From Auanema rhodensis (taxonomy: Eukaryota > Nematoda > Chromadorea > Rhabditida > Rhabditidae): a stretch of DNA of 64,000 nt. The stretch is taken from contig OZ059897.1 of NCBI GenBank assembly GCA_964057225.1, positions 21,948,001 through 22,012,000 on the forward strand. The letters run 5' to 3'. Both the position numbers and the translations under genes were made by a program. A model generated the notes under the pieces. That model searched no databases, had not been told where the DNA came from, and was given only the letters and a program-made list of their open reading frames with translations. Shown here piece after piece: positions 1 to 13,500 of the stretch. Numbering within the stretch: the first letter of the stretch is position 1; every line of letters begins with the position of its first letter.

Positions 1-176
1 GGTAACCATGACTTTGAAATTTACGTGAACTTTAATTTATGCTAATTAAATGTACACGTGATGTGCACTTAATATGTAACTCGCTTCACGTGAAAGATAA
101 AGAGATGCGGTTTTCAAAATTAGATTCCCCATGTCCATATTAGTCTAAAAACAAATTTTTATTGATATTGGTTCAT
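1..176 (+). repeat. Reference monomer of the satellite (phase chosen here)
   Basis: I number the 176-bp unit from GGTAACCATG. It carries ACGTGA at 23-28, 56-61 and 88-93, all on the same strand. TTCACGTGAA is a perfect 10-bp palindrome at 85-94. TGTACA (51-56), CACGTG (55-60) and GTGCAC (63-68) are overlapping or adjacent palindromes. TAATTA lies at 43-48. A 15-bp dyad, TCATGGT-A-ACCATGA, spans the monomer junction (173-176 plus 1-11). Short A and T runs (147-151, 156-160) could bend DNA. A hand count gives 30 G, 26 C and 5 CpG, which is close to the CpG number expected by chance. This first copy has AATATG instead of GGTATG at 71-76. I recognise no known satellite family. Confidence 0.9.
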
Positions 177-2112
177 GGTAACCATGACTTTGAAATTTAC
201 GTGAACTTTAATTTATGCTAATTAAATGTACACGTGATGTGCACTTGGTATGTAACTCGCTTCACGTGAAAGATAAAGAGATGCGGTTTTCAAAATTAGA
301 TTCCCCATGTCCATATTAGTCTAAAAACAAATTTTTATTGATATTGGTTCATGGTAACCATGACTTTGAAATTTACGTGAACTTTAATTTATGCTAATTA
401 AATTTACACGTGATGTGCACTTGGTATGTAACTCGCTTCACGTGAAAGATAAAGAGATGCGGTTTTCAAAATTAGATTCCCCATGTCCATATTAGTCTAA
501 AAACAAATTTTTATTGATATTGGTTCATGGTAACCATGACTTTGAAATTTACGTGAACTTTAATTTATGCTAATTAAATGTACACGTGATGTGCACTTGG
601 TATGTAACTCGCTTCACGTGAAAGATAAAGAGATGCGGTTTTCAAAATTAGATTTCCCATGTCCATATTAGTCTAAAAACAAATTTTTATTGATATTGGT
701 TCATGGTAACCATGACTTTGAAATTTACGTGAACTTTAATTTATGCTAATTAATTGTACACGTGATGTGCACTTGGTATGTAACTCGCTTCACGTGAAAG
801 ATAAAGAGATGCGGTTTTCAAAATTAGATTCCCCATGTCCATATTAGTCTAAAAACAAATTTTTATTGATATTGGTTCATGGTAACCATGACTTTGAAAT
901 TTACGTGAACTTTAATTTATGCTAATTAAATGTACACGTGATGTGCACTTGGTATGTAACTCGCTTCACGTGAAAGATAAAGAGATGCGGTTTTCAAAAT
1001 AAGATTCCCCATGTCCATATTAGTCTAAAAACAAATTTTTATTGATATTGGTTCATGGTAACCATGACTTTGAAATTTACGTGAACTTTAATTTATGCTA
1101 ATTAAATGTACACGTGATGTGCACTTAATATGTAACTCGCTTCACGTGAAAGATAAAGAGATGCGGTTTTCAAAATTAGATTCCCCATGTCCATATTAGT
1201 CTAAAAACAAATTTTTATTGATATTGGTTCATGGTAACCATGACTTTGAAATTTACGTGAACTTTAATTTATGCTAATTAAATGTACACGTGATGTGCAC
1301 TTGGTATGTAACTCGCTTCACGTGAAAGATAAAGAGATGCGGTTTTCAAAATTAGATTCCCCATGTCCATATTAGTCTAAAAACAAATTTTTATTGATAT
1401 TGGTTCATGGTAACCATGACTTTGAAATTTACGTGAACTTTAATTTATGCTAATTAAATTTACACGTGATGTGCACTTGGTATGTAACTCGCTTCACGTG
1501 AAAGATAAAGAGATGCGGTTTTCAAAATTAGATTCCCCATGTCCATATTAGTCTAAAAACAAATTTTTATTGATATTGGTTCATGGTAACCATGACTTTG
1601 AAATTTACGTGAACTTTAATTTATGCTAATTAAATGTACACGTGATGTGCACTTGGTATGTAACTCGCTTCACGTGAAAGATAAAGAGATGCGGTTTTCA
1701 AAATTAGATTTCCCATGTCCATATTAGTCTAAAAACAAATTTTTATTGATATTGGTTCATGGTAACCATGACTTTGAAATTTACGTGAACTTTAATTTAT
1801 GCTAATTAAATGTACACGTGATGTGCACTTGGTATGTAACTTGCTTCACGTGAAAGATAAAGAGATGCGGTTTTCAAAATTAGATTCCCCATGTCCATAT
1901 TAGTCTAAAAACAATTTTTTATTGATATTGGTGCATGGTAACCATGACTTTGAAATTTACGTGAACTTTAATTCATGCTAATTAAATGTACACGTGATGT
2001 GCACTTGGTATGTAACTCGCTTCACGTGAAAGATAAAGAGATGCGGTTTTCAAAATTAGATTCCCCATGTCCATATTAGTCTAAAAACAAATTTTTATTG
2101 ATATTGGTGCAT
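1..2112 (+). repeat. 6-monomer (1,056-bp) higher-order duplication
   Basis: Three private variants recur exactly 1,056 bp (6 x 176) apart. AATATG is at 71 and 1127, AATTTACACG (G to T) at 404 and 1460, and GATTTCCC (C to T) at 655 and 1711. The match breaks afterwards: TAATTAATTG near 748 has no partner near 1804. The duplicated segment is therefore about 1 kb and its boundaries are approximate. The same marker set recurs around 15.5-16.0 and 16.6-17.0 kb, again 1,056 bp apart (15540 to 16596). Confidence 0.8.
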
Positions 2113-2330
2113 GGTAACCATGACTTTGAAATTTACGTGAACTTTAATTTATGCTAATTAAATGTACACGTGATGTGCACTTGGTATGTAACTCGCTTCA
2201 CGTGGAAGATAAAGAGATGCGGTTTTCAAAATTAGATTCCCCATGTCCATATTAGTCTAAAAACAAATTTTTATTGATATTGGTTCATGGTAACCATGAC
2301 TTTGAAATTTACGTGAACTTTAATTTATGC

Positions 2331-4200
2331 TAATTAATTGTACACGTGATGTGCACTTGGTATGTAACTCGCTTCACGTGAAAGATAAAGAGATGCGGTT
2401 TTCAAAATTAGATTCCCCATGTCCATATTAGTCTAAAAACAAATTTTTATTGATATTGGTTCATGGTAACCATGACTTTGAAATTTACGTGAACTTTAAT
2501 TTATGCTAATTAAATGTACACGTGATGTGCACTTGGTATGTAACTCGCTTCACGTGAAAGATAAAGAGATGCGGTTTTCAAAATTAGATTCCCCATGTCC
2601 ATATTAGTCTAAAAACAAATTTTTATTGATATTGGTTCATGGTAACCATGACTTTGAAATTTACGTGAACTTTAATTTATGCTAATTAAATGTACACGTG
2701 ATGTGCACTTGGTATGTAACTCGCTTCACGTGAAAGATAAAGAGATGCGATTTTCAAAATTAGTTTCCCCATGTCCATATTAGTCTAAAAACAAATTTTT
2801 ATTGATATTGGTTCATGGTAACCATGACTTTGAAATTTACGTGAACTTTAATTTATGCTAATTAATTGTACACGTGATGTGCACTTGGTATGTAACTCGC
2901 TTCACGTGAAAGATAAAGAGATGCGGTTTTCAAAATTAGATTCCCCATGTCCATATTAGTCTAAAAACATATTTTTATTGATATTGGTTCATGGTAACCA
3001 TGACTTTGAAATTTACGTGAACTTTAATTTATGTTAATTAAATGTACACGTGATGTGCACTTGGTATGTAACTCGCTTCACGTGAAAGATAAAGAGATGC
3101 GGTTTTCAAAATTTGATTCCCCATGTCCATATTAGTCTAAAAACAAACTTTTATTGATATTGGTGCATGGTAACCATGACTTTGAAATTTACGTGAACTT
3201 TAATTCATGCTAATTAAATGTACACGTGATGTGCACTTGGTATGTAACTCGCTTCACGTGAAAGATAAAGAGATGCGGTTTTCAAAATAAGATTCCCCAA
3301 GTCCATATTAGTCTAAAAACAAATTTTTATTGATATTGGTGCATGGTAACCATGACTTTGAAATTTACGTGAACTTTAATTTATGCTAATTAAATGTACA
3401 CGTGATGTGCACTTGGTTTGTAACTCGCTTCACGTGAAAGATAAAGAGATGCGGTTTTCAAAATTAGATTCCCCATGTCCATATTAGTCTAAAAACAAAT
3501 TTTCATTGATATTGGTTCATGGTAACCATGACTTTGAAATTTACGTGAACTTTAATTTATGCTAATTAATTGTACACGTGATGTGCACTTGGTATGTAAC
3601 TCGCTTCACGTGAAAGATAAAGAGATGCGGTTTTCAAAATAAGATTCCCCATGTCCATATTAGTCTAAAAACAAATTTTTATTGATATTGGTGCATGGTA
3701 ACCATGACTTTGAAATTTACGTGAACTTTAATTTATGCTAATTAAATGTACACGTGATGTGCACTTGGTATGTAACTTGCTTCACGTGAAAGATAAAGAG
3801 ATGCGGTTTTCAAAATTAGATTCCCCATGTCCATATTAGTCTAAAAACAATTTTTTATTAATATTGGTGCATGGTAACCATGACTTTGAAATTTACGTGA
3901 ACTTTAATTCATGCTAATTAAATGTACACGTGATGTGCACTTGGTATGTAACTCGCTTCACGTGAAAGATAAAGAGATGCGGTTTTCAAAATTAGATTCC
4001 CCATGTCCATATTAGTCTAAAAACAAATTTTTATTGATATTGGTGCATGGTAACCATGACTTTGAAATTTACGTGAACTTTAATTTATGCTAATTAAATG
4101 TACACGTGATGTGCACTTGGTATGTAACTCGCTTCACGTGGAAGATAAAGAGATGCGGTTTTCAAAATTAGATTCCCCATGTCCATATTAGTCTAAAAAC
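2331..4200 (+). repeat. Segmental duplication, copy 1 (partner near 20.64-22.5 kb)
   Basis: An ordered set of rare variants here reappears 18,305 bp downstream: TAATTAATTG at 2338, GCGATTTTC at 2750, ATATTTTT near 2969, ATGTTAATT near 3034, CCAAGTCC near 3298, GGTTTGTAAC near 3416, TTTTCATTG near 3500, the TTGCTTCAC variant at 3777 and CACGTGGAAG at 4141. The displacement is 104 x 176 + 1. The extra base is explained by the single-base insertion near 20,332. The match is lost between 4141 and 4305. Confidence 0.85.
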
Positions 4201-4659
4201 AAATTTTTATTGATATTGGTTCATGGTAACCATGACTTTGAAATTTACGTGAACTTTAATTTATGCTAATTAAATGTACACGTGATGTGCACTTGGTATG
4301 TAACTTGCTTCACGTGAAAGATAAAGAGATGCGGTTTTCAAAATTAGATTCCCCATGTCCATATTAGTCTAAAAACAATTTTTTATTGATATTGGTGCAT
4401 GGTAACCATGACTTTGAAATTTACGTGAACTTTAATTCATGCTAATTAAATGTACACGTGATGTGCACTTGGTATGTAACTCGCTTCACGTGAAAGATAA
4501 AGAGATGCGGTTTTCAAAATTAGATTCCCCATGTCCATATTAGTCTAAAAACAAATTTTTATTGATATTGGTGCATGGTAACCATGACTTTGAAATTTAC
4601 GTGAACTTTAATTTATGCTAATTAAATGTACACGTGATGTGCACTTGGTATGTAACTCG

Positions 4660-5630
4660 CTTCACGTGGAAGATAAAGAGATGCGGTTTTCAAAATTAGA
4701 TTCCCCATGTCCATATTAGTCTAAAAACAAATTTTTATTGATATTGGTTCATGGTAACCATGACTTTGAAATTTACGTGAACTTTAATTTATGCTAATTA
4801 AATGTACACGTGATGTGCACTTGGTATGTAACTCGCTTCACGTGGAAGATAAAGAGATGCGGTTTTCAAAATTAGATTCCCCATGTCCATATTAGTCTAA
4901 AAACAAATTTTTATTGATATTGGTGCATGGTAACCATGACTTTGAAATTTACGTGAACTTTAATTTATGCTAATTAAATGTACACGTGATGTGCACTTGG
5001 TACGTAACTCGCTTCACGTGAAAGATAAAGAGATGCGGTTTTCAAAATTAGATTCCTCATGTCCATATTAGTCTAAAAACAAATTTTTATTGATATTGGT
5101 GCATGGTAACCATGACTTTGAAATTTACGTGAACTTCAATTTATGCTAATTAAATGTACACGTGATGTGCACTTGGTATGTAACTCGCTTCACGTGAAAG
5201 ATAAAGAGATGCGGTTTTCAAAATTAGATTCCCCATGTCCATATTAGTCTAAAAACAAATTTTTATTGATATTGGTTCATGGTAACCATGACTTTGAAAT
5301 TTACGTGAACTTTAATTTATGCTAATTAAATGTACACGTGATGTGCACTTGGTATGTAACTCGCTTCACGTGAAAGATGAAGAGATGCGGTTTTCAAAAT
5401 TAGATTCCCCATGTCCATATTAGTCTAAAAACAAATTTTTATTGATATTGGTTCATGGTAACCATGACTTTGAAATTTACGTGAACTTCAATTTATGCTA
5501 ATTAAATGTACACGTGATGTGCACTTGGTATGTAACTCGCTTCACGTGAAAGATAAAGAGATGCGGTTTTCAAAATTAGATTCCCCATGTCAATATTAGT
5601 CTAAAAACAAATTTTTATTGATATTGGTGC
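4660..5630 (+). repeat. Segmental duplication, copy 1 (partner near 24.0-24.97 kb)
   Basis: CACGTGGAAG (4669), GATTCCTCATG (5057), CTTCAATTT (near 5135 and 5485), AGATGAAGAG (near 5378) and TCAATATTAG (near 5590) recur in the same order 19,361 bp downstream (110 x 176 + 1). The partner block ends at the truncated monomer near 24,979. One CACGTGGAAG copy (4845) has no partner. The offset differs from the 18,305 bp of the preceding block, so whole monomers were gained or lost between the two blocks in one copy. Confidence 0.78.
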
Positions 5631-6349
5631 ATGGTAACCATGACTTTGAAATTTACGTGAACTTTAATTTATGCTAATTAAATGTACACGTGATGTGCAC
5701 TTGGTATGTAACTCGCTTCACGTGAAAGATAAAGAGATGCGGTTTTCAAAATTAAATTTCCCATGTCCATATTAGTCTAAAAACAAATTTTTATTGATAT
5801 TGGTGCATGGTAACCATGACTTTGAAATTTACGTGAACTTTAATTTATGCTAATTAAATGTACACGTGATGTGCACTTAGTATGTAACTCGCTTCACGTG
5901 AAAGATAAAGAGATGCGGTTTTCAAAATTAGATTCCCCATGTCCATATTAGTCTAAAAACAAATTTTTATTGATATTGGTTAATGGTAACCATGACTTTG
6001 AAATTTACGTGAACTTTAATTTATGCTAATTAAATGTACACGTGATGTGCACTTGGTATGTAACTCGCTTCACGTGAAAGATAAAGAGATGCGGTTTTCA
6101 AAATTAAATTTCCCATGTCCATATTAGTCTAAAAACAAATTTTTATTGATATTGGTGCATGGTAACCATGACTTTGAAATTTACGTGAACTTTAATTTAT
6201 GCTAATTAAATGTACACGTGATGTGCACTTGGTATGTAACTCGCTTCACGTGAAAGATAAAGAGATGCGGTTTTCAAAATTTGATTCCCCATGTCCATAT
6301 TAGTCTAAAAACAAACTTTTATTGATATTGGTTCATGGTAACCATGACT

Positions 6350-9300
6350 TTGAAATTTACGTGAACTTTAATTTATGCTAATTAAATGTACACGTGATGT
6401 GCACTTGGTATGTAACTCGCTTCACGTGAAAGATAAAGAGATGCGGTTTTCAAAATTAGATTCCCCATGTCCATATTAGTCTAAAAACAAATTTTTATTG
6501 ATATTGGTTCATGGTAACCATGACTTTGAAATTTACGTGAACTTTAATTTATGCTAATTAATTGTACACGTGATGTGCACTTGGTATGTAACTCGCTTCA
6601 CGTGAAAGATAAAGAGATGCGGTTTTCAAAATTAGATTCCCCATGTCCATATTAGTCTAAAAACAAATTTTTATTGATATTGGTTCATGGTAACCATGAC
6701 TTTGAAATTTACGTGAACTTTAATTTATGCTAATTAAATGTACACGTGATGTGCACTTGGTATGTAACTCGCTTCACGTGAAAGATAAAGAGATGCGGTT
6801 TTCAAAATTAGATTCCCCATGTCCATATTAGTCTAAAAACAAATTTTTATTGATATTGGTTCATGGTAACCATGACTTTGAAATTTACGTGAACTTTAAT
6901 TTATGCTAATTAAATGTACACGTGATGTGCACTTGGTATGTAACTTGCTTCACGTGAAAGATAAAGAGATGCGATTTTCAAAATTAGTTTCCCCATGTCC
7001 ATATTAGTCTAAAAACAAATTTTTATTGATATTGGTTCAGGGTAACCATGACTTTGAAATTTACGTGAACTTTAATTTATGCTAATTAAATGTACACGTG
7101 ATGTGCACTTGGTATGTAACTCGCTTCACATGAAAGATAAAGAGATGCGGTTTTCAAAATTAGATTCCCCATGTCCATATTAGTCTAAAAACAAATTTTT
7201 ATTGATATTGGTTCATGGTAACCATGACTTTGAAATTTACGTGAACTTTAATTTATGCTAATTAAATGTACACGTGATGTGCACTTGGTATGTAACTCGC
7301 TTCACGTGAAAGATAAAGAGATGCGGTTTTCAAAATTAGATTCCCCATGTCCATATTAGTCTAAAAACAAATTTTTATTGATATTGGTGCATGGTAACCA
7401 TGACTTTGAAATTTACGTGAACTTTAATTTATGCTAATTAAATGTACACGTGATGTGCACTTGGTATGTAACTCGCTTCACATGAAAGATAAAGAGATGC
7501 GGTTTTCAAAATTAGATTCCCCATGTCCATATTAGTCTAAAAACAAATTTTTATTGATATTGGTTCATGGTAACCATGACTTTGAAATTTACGTGAACTT
7601 TAATTTATGCTAATTAAATGTACACGTGATGTGCACTTGGTATGTAACTCGCTTCACGTGAAAGATAAAGAGATGCGGTTTTCAAAATTAGATTCCCCAT
7701 GTCCATATTAGTCTAAAAACAACTTTTTATTGATATTGGTGCATGGTAACCATGACTTTGAAATTTACGTGAACTTTAATTTATGCTAATTAAATGTACA
7801 CGTGATGTGCACTTGGTATGTAACTCGCTTCACGTGAAAGATAAAGAGATGCGGTTTTCAAAATAAGATTCCCCATGTCCATATTAGTCTAAAAACAAAT
7901 TTTTATTGATATTGGTTAATGGTAACCATGACTTTGAAATTTACGTGAACTTTAATTTATGCTAATTAAATGTACACGTGATGTGCACTTGGTATGTAAC
8001 TCGCTTCACGTGAAAGATAAAGAGATGCGGTTTTCAAAATAAGATTCCCCATGTCCATATTAGTCTAAAAACAAATTTTTATTGATATTGGTTCATGGTA
8101 ACCATGACTTTGAAATTTACGTGAACTTTAATTTATGCTAATTAAATGTACACGTGATGTGCACTTGGTATGTAACTCGCTTCACGTGAAAGATAAAGAG
8201 ATGCGGTTTTCAAAATAAGATTCCCCATGTCCATATTAGTCTAAAAACAAATTTTTATTGATATTGGTTCATGGTAACCATGACTTTGAAATTTACGTGA
8301 ACTTTAATTTATGCTAATTAAATGTACACGTGATGTGCACTTGGTATGTAACTCGCTTCACATGAAAGATAAAGAGATGCGGTTTTCAAAATTAGATTCC
8401 CCATGTCCATATTAGTCTAAAAACAAATTTTTATTGATATTGGTTCATGGTAACCATGACTTTGAAATTTACGTGAACTTTAATTTATGCTAATTAAATG
8501 TACACGTGATGTGCACTTGGTATGTAACTCGCTTCACGTGAAAGATAAAGAGATGCGGTTTTCAAAATTAGATTCCCCATGTCCATATTAGTCTAAAAAC
8601 AAATTTTTATTGATATTGGTTCATGGTAACCATGACTTTGAAATTTACGTGAACTTTAATTTATGCTAATTAATTGTACACGTGATGTGCACTTGGTATG
8701 TAACTCGCTTCACGTGAAAGATAAAGAGATGCGGTTTTCAAAATTAGATTCCCCATGTCCATATTAGTCTAAAAACAAATTTTTATTGATATTGGTTCAT
8801 GGTAACCATGACTTTGAAATTTACGTGAACTTTAATTTATGCTAATTAAATGTACACGTGATGTGCACTTGGTATGTAACTCGCTTCACGTGAAAGATAA
8901 AGAGATGCGGTTTTCAAAATTAGATTCCCCATGTCCATATTAGTCTAAAAACAAATTTTTATTGATATTGGTTCATGGTAACCATGACTTTGAAATTTAC
9001 GTGAACTTTAATTTATGCTAATTAAATGTACACGTGATGTGCACTTGGTATGTAACTTGCTTCACGTGAAAGATAAAGAGATGCGATTTTCAAAATTAGT
9101 TTCCCCATGTCCATATTAGTCTAAAAACAAATTTTTATTGATATTGGTTCAGGGTAACCATGACTTTGAAATTTACGTGAACTTTAATTTATGCTAATTA
9201 AATGTACACGTGATGTGCACTTGGTATGTAACTCGCTTCACATGAAAGATAAAGAGATGCGGTTTTCAAAATTAGATTCCCCATGTCCATATTAGTCTAA

Positions 9301-10570
9301 AAACAAATTTTTATTGATATTGGTTCATGGTAACCATGACTTTGAAATTTACGTGAACTTTAATTTATGCTAATTAAATGTACACGTGATGTGCACTTGG
9401 TATGTAACTCGCTTCACGTGAAAGATAAAGAGATGCGGTTTTCAAAATTAGATTCCCCATGTCCATATTAGTCTAAAAACAAATTTTTATTGATATTGGT
9501 GCATGGTAACCATGACTTTGAAATTTACGTGAACTTTAATTTATGCTAATTAAATGTACACGTGATGTGCACTTGGTATGTAACTCGCTTCACATGAAAG
9601 ATAAAGAGATGCGGTTTTCAAAATTAGATTCCCCATGTCCATATTAGTCTAAAAACAAATTTTTATTGATATTGGTTCATGGTAACCATGACTTTGAAAT
9701 TTACGTGAACTTTAATTTATGCTAATTAAATGTACACGTGATGTGCACTTGGTATGTAACTCGCTTCACGTGAAAGATAAAGAGATGCGGTTTTCAAAAT
9801 TAGATTCCCCATGTCCATATTAGTCTAAAAACAACTTTTTATTGATATTGGTGCATGGTAACCATGACTTTGAAATTTACGTGAACTTTAATTTATGCTA
9901 ATTAAATGTACACGTGATGTGCACTTGGTATGTAACTCGCTTCACGTGAAAGATAAAGAGATGCGGTTTTCAAAATAAGATTCCCCATGTCCATATTAGT
10001 CTAAAAACAAATTTTTATTGATATTGGTTAATGGTAACCATGACTTTGAAATTTACGTGAACTTTAATTTATGCTAATTAAATGTACACGTGATGTGCAC
10101 TTGGTATGTAACTCGCTTCACGTGAAAGATAAAGAGATGCGGTTTTCAAAATAAGATTCCCCATGTCCATATTAGTCTAAAAACAAATTTTTATTGATAT
10201 TGGTTCATGGTAACCATGACTTTGAAATTTACGTGAACTTTAATTTATGCTAATTAAATGTACACGTGATGTGCACTTGGTATGTAACTCGCTTCACGTG
10301 AAAGATAAAGAGATGCGGTTTTCAAAATAAGATTCCCCATGTCCATATTAGTCTAAAAACAAATTTTTATTGATATTGGTTCATGGTAACCATGACTTTG
10401 AAATTTACGTGAACTTTAATTTATGCTAATTAAATGTACACGTGATGTGCACTTGGTATGTAACTCGCTTCACATGAAAGATAAAGAGATGCGGTTTTCA
10501 AAATTAGATTCCCCATGTCCATATTAGTCTAAAAACAAATTTTTATTGATATTGGTTCATGGTAACCATG
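6350..10570 (+). repeat. 12-monomer (2,112-bp) higher-order repeat, two tandem copies
   Basis: Marker variants recur 2,112 bp apart. GCGATTTTC is at 6971 and 9083, GGTTCAGGG near 7040 and 9152, CACATGAAAG at 7127/7479/8359 and 9239/9591/10471, ACAACTTTTT at 7723 and 9835, and GGTTAATGG at 7917 and 10029. The order of the variants is the same in both copies, which points to unequal exchange of a 12-monomer block. Outer limits are approximate because most of each monomer equals the consensus. Confidence 0.88.
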
Positions 10571-13500
10571 ACTTTGAAATTTACGTGAACTTTAATTTAT
10601 GCTAATTAAATGTACACGTGATGTGCACTTGGTATGTAACTCGCTTCACGTGAAAGATAAAGAGATGCGGTTTTCAAAATTAGATTCCCCATGTCCATAT
10701 TAGTCTAAAAACAAATTTTTATTGATATTGGTGCATGGTAACCATGACTTTGAAATTTACGTGAACTTTAATTTATGCTAATTAAATGTACACGTGATGT
10801 GCACTTGGTATGTAACTCGCTTCACATGAAAGATAAAGAGATGCGGTTTTCAAAATTAGATTCCCCATGTCCATATTAGTCTAAAAACAAATTTTTATTG
10901 ATATTGGTTCATGGTAACCATGACTTTGAAATTTACGTGAACTTTAATTTATGCTAATTAAATGTACACGTGATGTGCACTTGGTATGTAACTCGCTTCA
11001 CGTGAAAGATAAAGAGATGCGGTTTTCAAAATTAGATTCCCCATGTCCATATTAGTCTAAAAACAACTTTTTATTGATATTGGTGCATGGTAACCATGAC
11101 TTTGAAATTTACGTGAACTTTAATTTATGCTAATTAAATGTACACGTGATGTGCACTTGGTATGTAACTCGCTTCACGTGAAAGATAAAGAGATGCGGTT
11201 TTCAAAATAAGATTCCCCATGTCCATATTAGTCTAAAAACAAATTTTTATTGATATTGGTTAATGGTAACCATGACTTTGAAATTTACGTGAACTTTAAT
11301 TTATGCTAATTAAATGTACACGTGATGTGCACTTGGTATGTAACTCGCTTCACGTGAAAGATAAAGAGATGCGGTTTTCAAAATAAGATTCCCCATGTCC
11401 ATATTAGTCTAAAAACAAATTTTTATTGATATTGGTTCATGGTAACCATGACTTTGAAATTTACGTGAACTTTAATTTATGCTAATTAAATGTACACGTG
11501 ATGTGCACTTGGTATGTAACTCGCTTCACGTGAAAGATAAAGAGATGCGGTTTTCAAAATAAGATTCCCCATGTCCATATTAGTCTAAAAACAAATTTTT
11601 ATTGATATTGGTTCATGGTAACCATGACTTTGAAATTTACGTGAACTTTAATTTATGCTAATTAAATGTACACGTGATGTGCACTTGGTATGTAACTCGC
11701 TTCACGTGAAAGATAAAGAGATGCGGTTTTCAAAATTAGATTCCCCATGTCCATATTAGTCTAAAAACAAATTTTTATTGATATTGGTTCATGGTAACCA
11801 TGACTTTGAAATTTACGTGAACTTTAATTTATGCTAATTAAATGTACACGTGATGTGCACTTGGTATGTAACTCGCTTCACGTGAAAGATAAAGAGATGC
11901 GGTTTTCAAAATTAGATTCCCCATGTCCATATTAGTCTAAAAACAAATTTTTATTGATATTGGTTCATGGTAACCATGACTTTGAAATTTACGTGAACTT
12001 TAATTTATGCTAATTAAATTTACACGTGATGTGCACTTGGTATGTAACTCGCTTCACGTGAAAGATAAAGAGATGCGGTTTTCAAAATTAGATTCCCCAT
12101 GTCCATATTAGTCTAAAAACAAATTTTTATTGATATTGGTTCATGGTAACCATGACTTTGAAATTTACGTGAACTTTAATTTATGCTAATTAATTGTACA
12201 CGTGATGTGCACTTGGTATGTAACTCGCTTCACGTGAAAGATAAAGAGATGCGGTTTTCAAAATTAGATTCCCCATGTCCATATTAGTCTAAAAACAAAT
12301 TTTTATTGATATTGGTTCATGGTAACCATGACTTTGAAATTTACGTGAACTTTAATTTATGCTAATTAAATGTACACGTGATGTGCACTTGGTATGTAAC
12401 TCGCTTCACGTGAAAGATAAAGAGATGCGGTTTTCAAAATTAGATTCCCCATGTCCATATTAGTCTAAAAACAAATTTTTATTGATATTGGTTCATGGTA
12501 ACCATGACTTTGAAATTTACGTGAACTTTAATTTATGCTAATTAAATGTACACGTGATGTGCACTTGGTATGTAACTTGCTTCACGTGAAAGATAAAGAG
12601 ATGCGATTTTCAAAATTAGTTTCCCCATGTCCATATTAGTCTAAAAACAAATTTTTATTGATATTGGTTCAGGGTAACCATGACTTTGAAATTTACGTGA
12701 ACTTTAATTTATGCTAATTAAATGTACACGTGATGTGCACTTGGTATGTAACTCGCTTCACATGAAAGATAAAGAGATGCGGTTTTCAAAATTAGATTCC
12801 CCATGTCCATATTAGTCTAAAAACAAATTTTTATTGATATTGGTTCATGGTAACCATGACTTTGAAATTTACGTGAACTTTAATTTATGCTAATTAAATG
12901 TACACGTGATGTGCACTTGGTATGTAACTCGCTTCACGTGAAAGATAAAGAGATGCGGTTTTCAAAATTAGATTCCCCATGTCCATATTAGTCTAAAAAC
13001 AAATTTTTATTGATATTGGTGCATGGTAACCATGACTTTGAAATTTACGTGAACTTTAATTTATGCTAATTAAATGTACACGTGATGTGCACTTGGTATG
13101 TAACTCGCTTCACATGAAAGATAAAGAGATGCGGTTTTCAAAATTAGATTCCCCATGTCCATATTAGTCTAAAAACAAATTTTTATTGATATTGGTTCAT
13201 GGTAACCATGACTTTGAAATTTACGTGAACTTTAATTTATGCTAATTAAATGTACACGTGATGTGCACTTGGTATGTAACTCGCTTCACGTGAAAGATAA
13301 AGAGATGCGGTTTTCAAAATTAGATTCCCCATGTCCATATTAGTCTAAAAACAACTTTTTATTGATATTGGTGCATGGTAACCATGACTTTGAAATTTAC
13401 GTGAACTTTAATTTATGCTAATTAAATGTACACGTGATGTGCACTTGGTATGTAACTCGCTTCACGTGAAAGATAAAGAGATGCGGTTTTCAAAATAAGA

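Noticed and set aside
1-176. CENP-B box in the monomer
   Set aside because: I looked for the mammalian CENP-B core (TTCG...CGGG) and did not see it; GATGCGGTTTTC is not a match.
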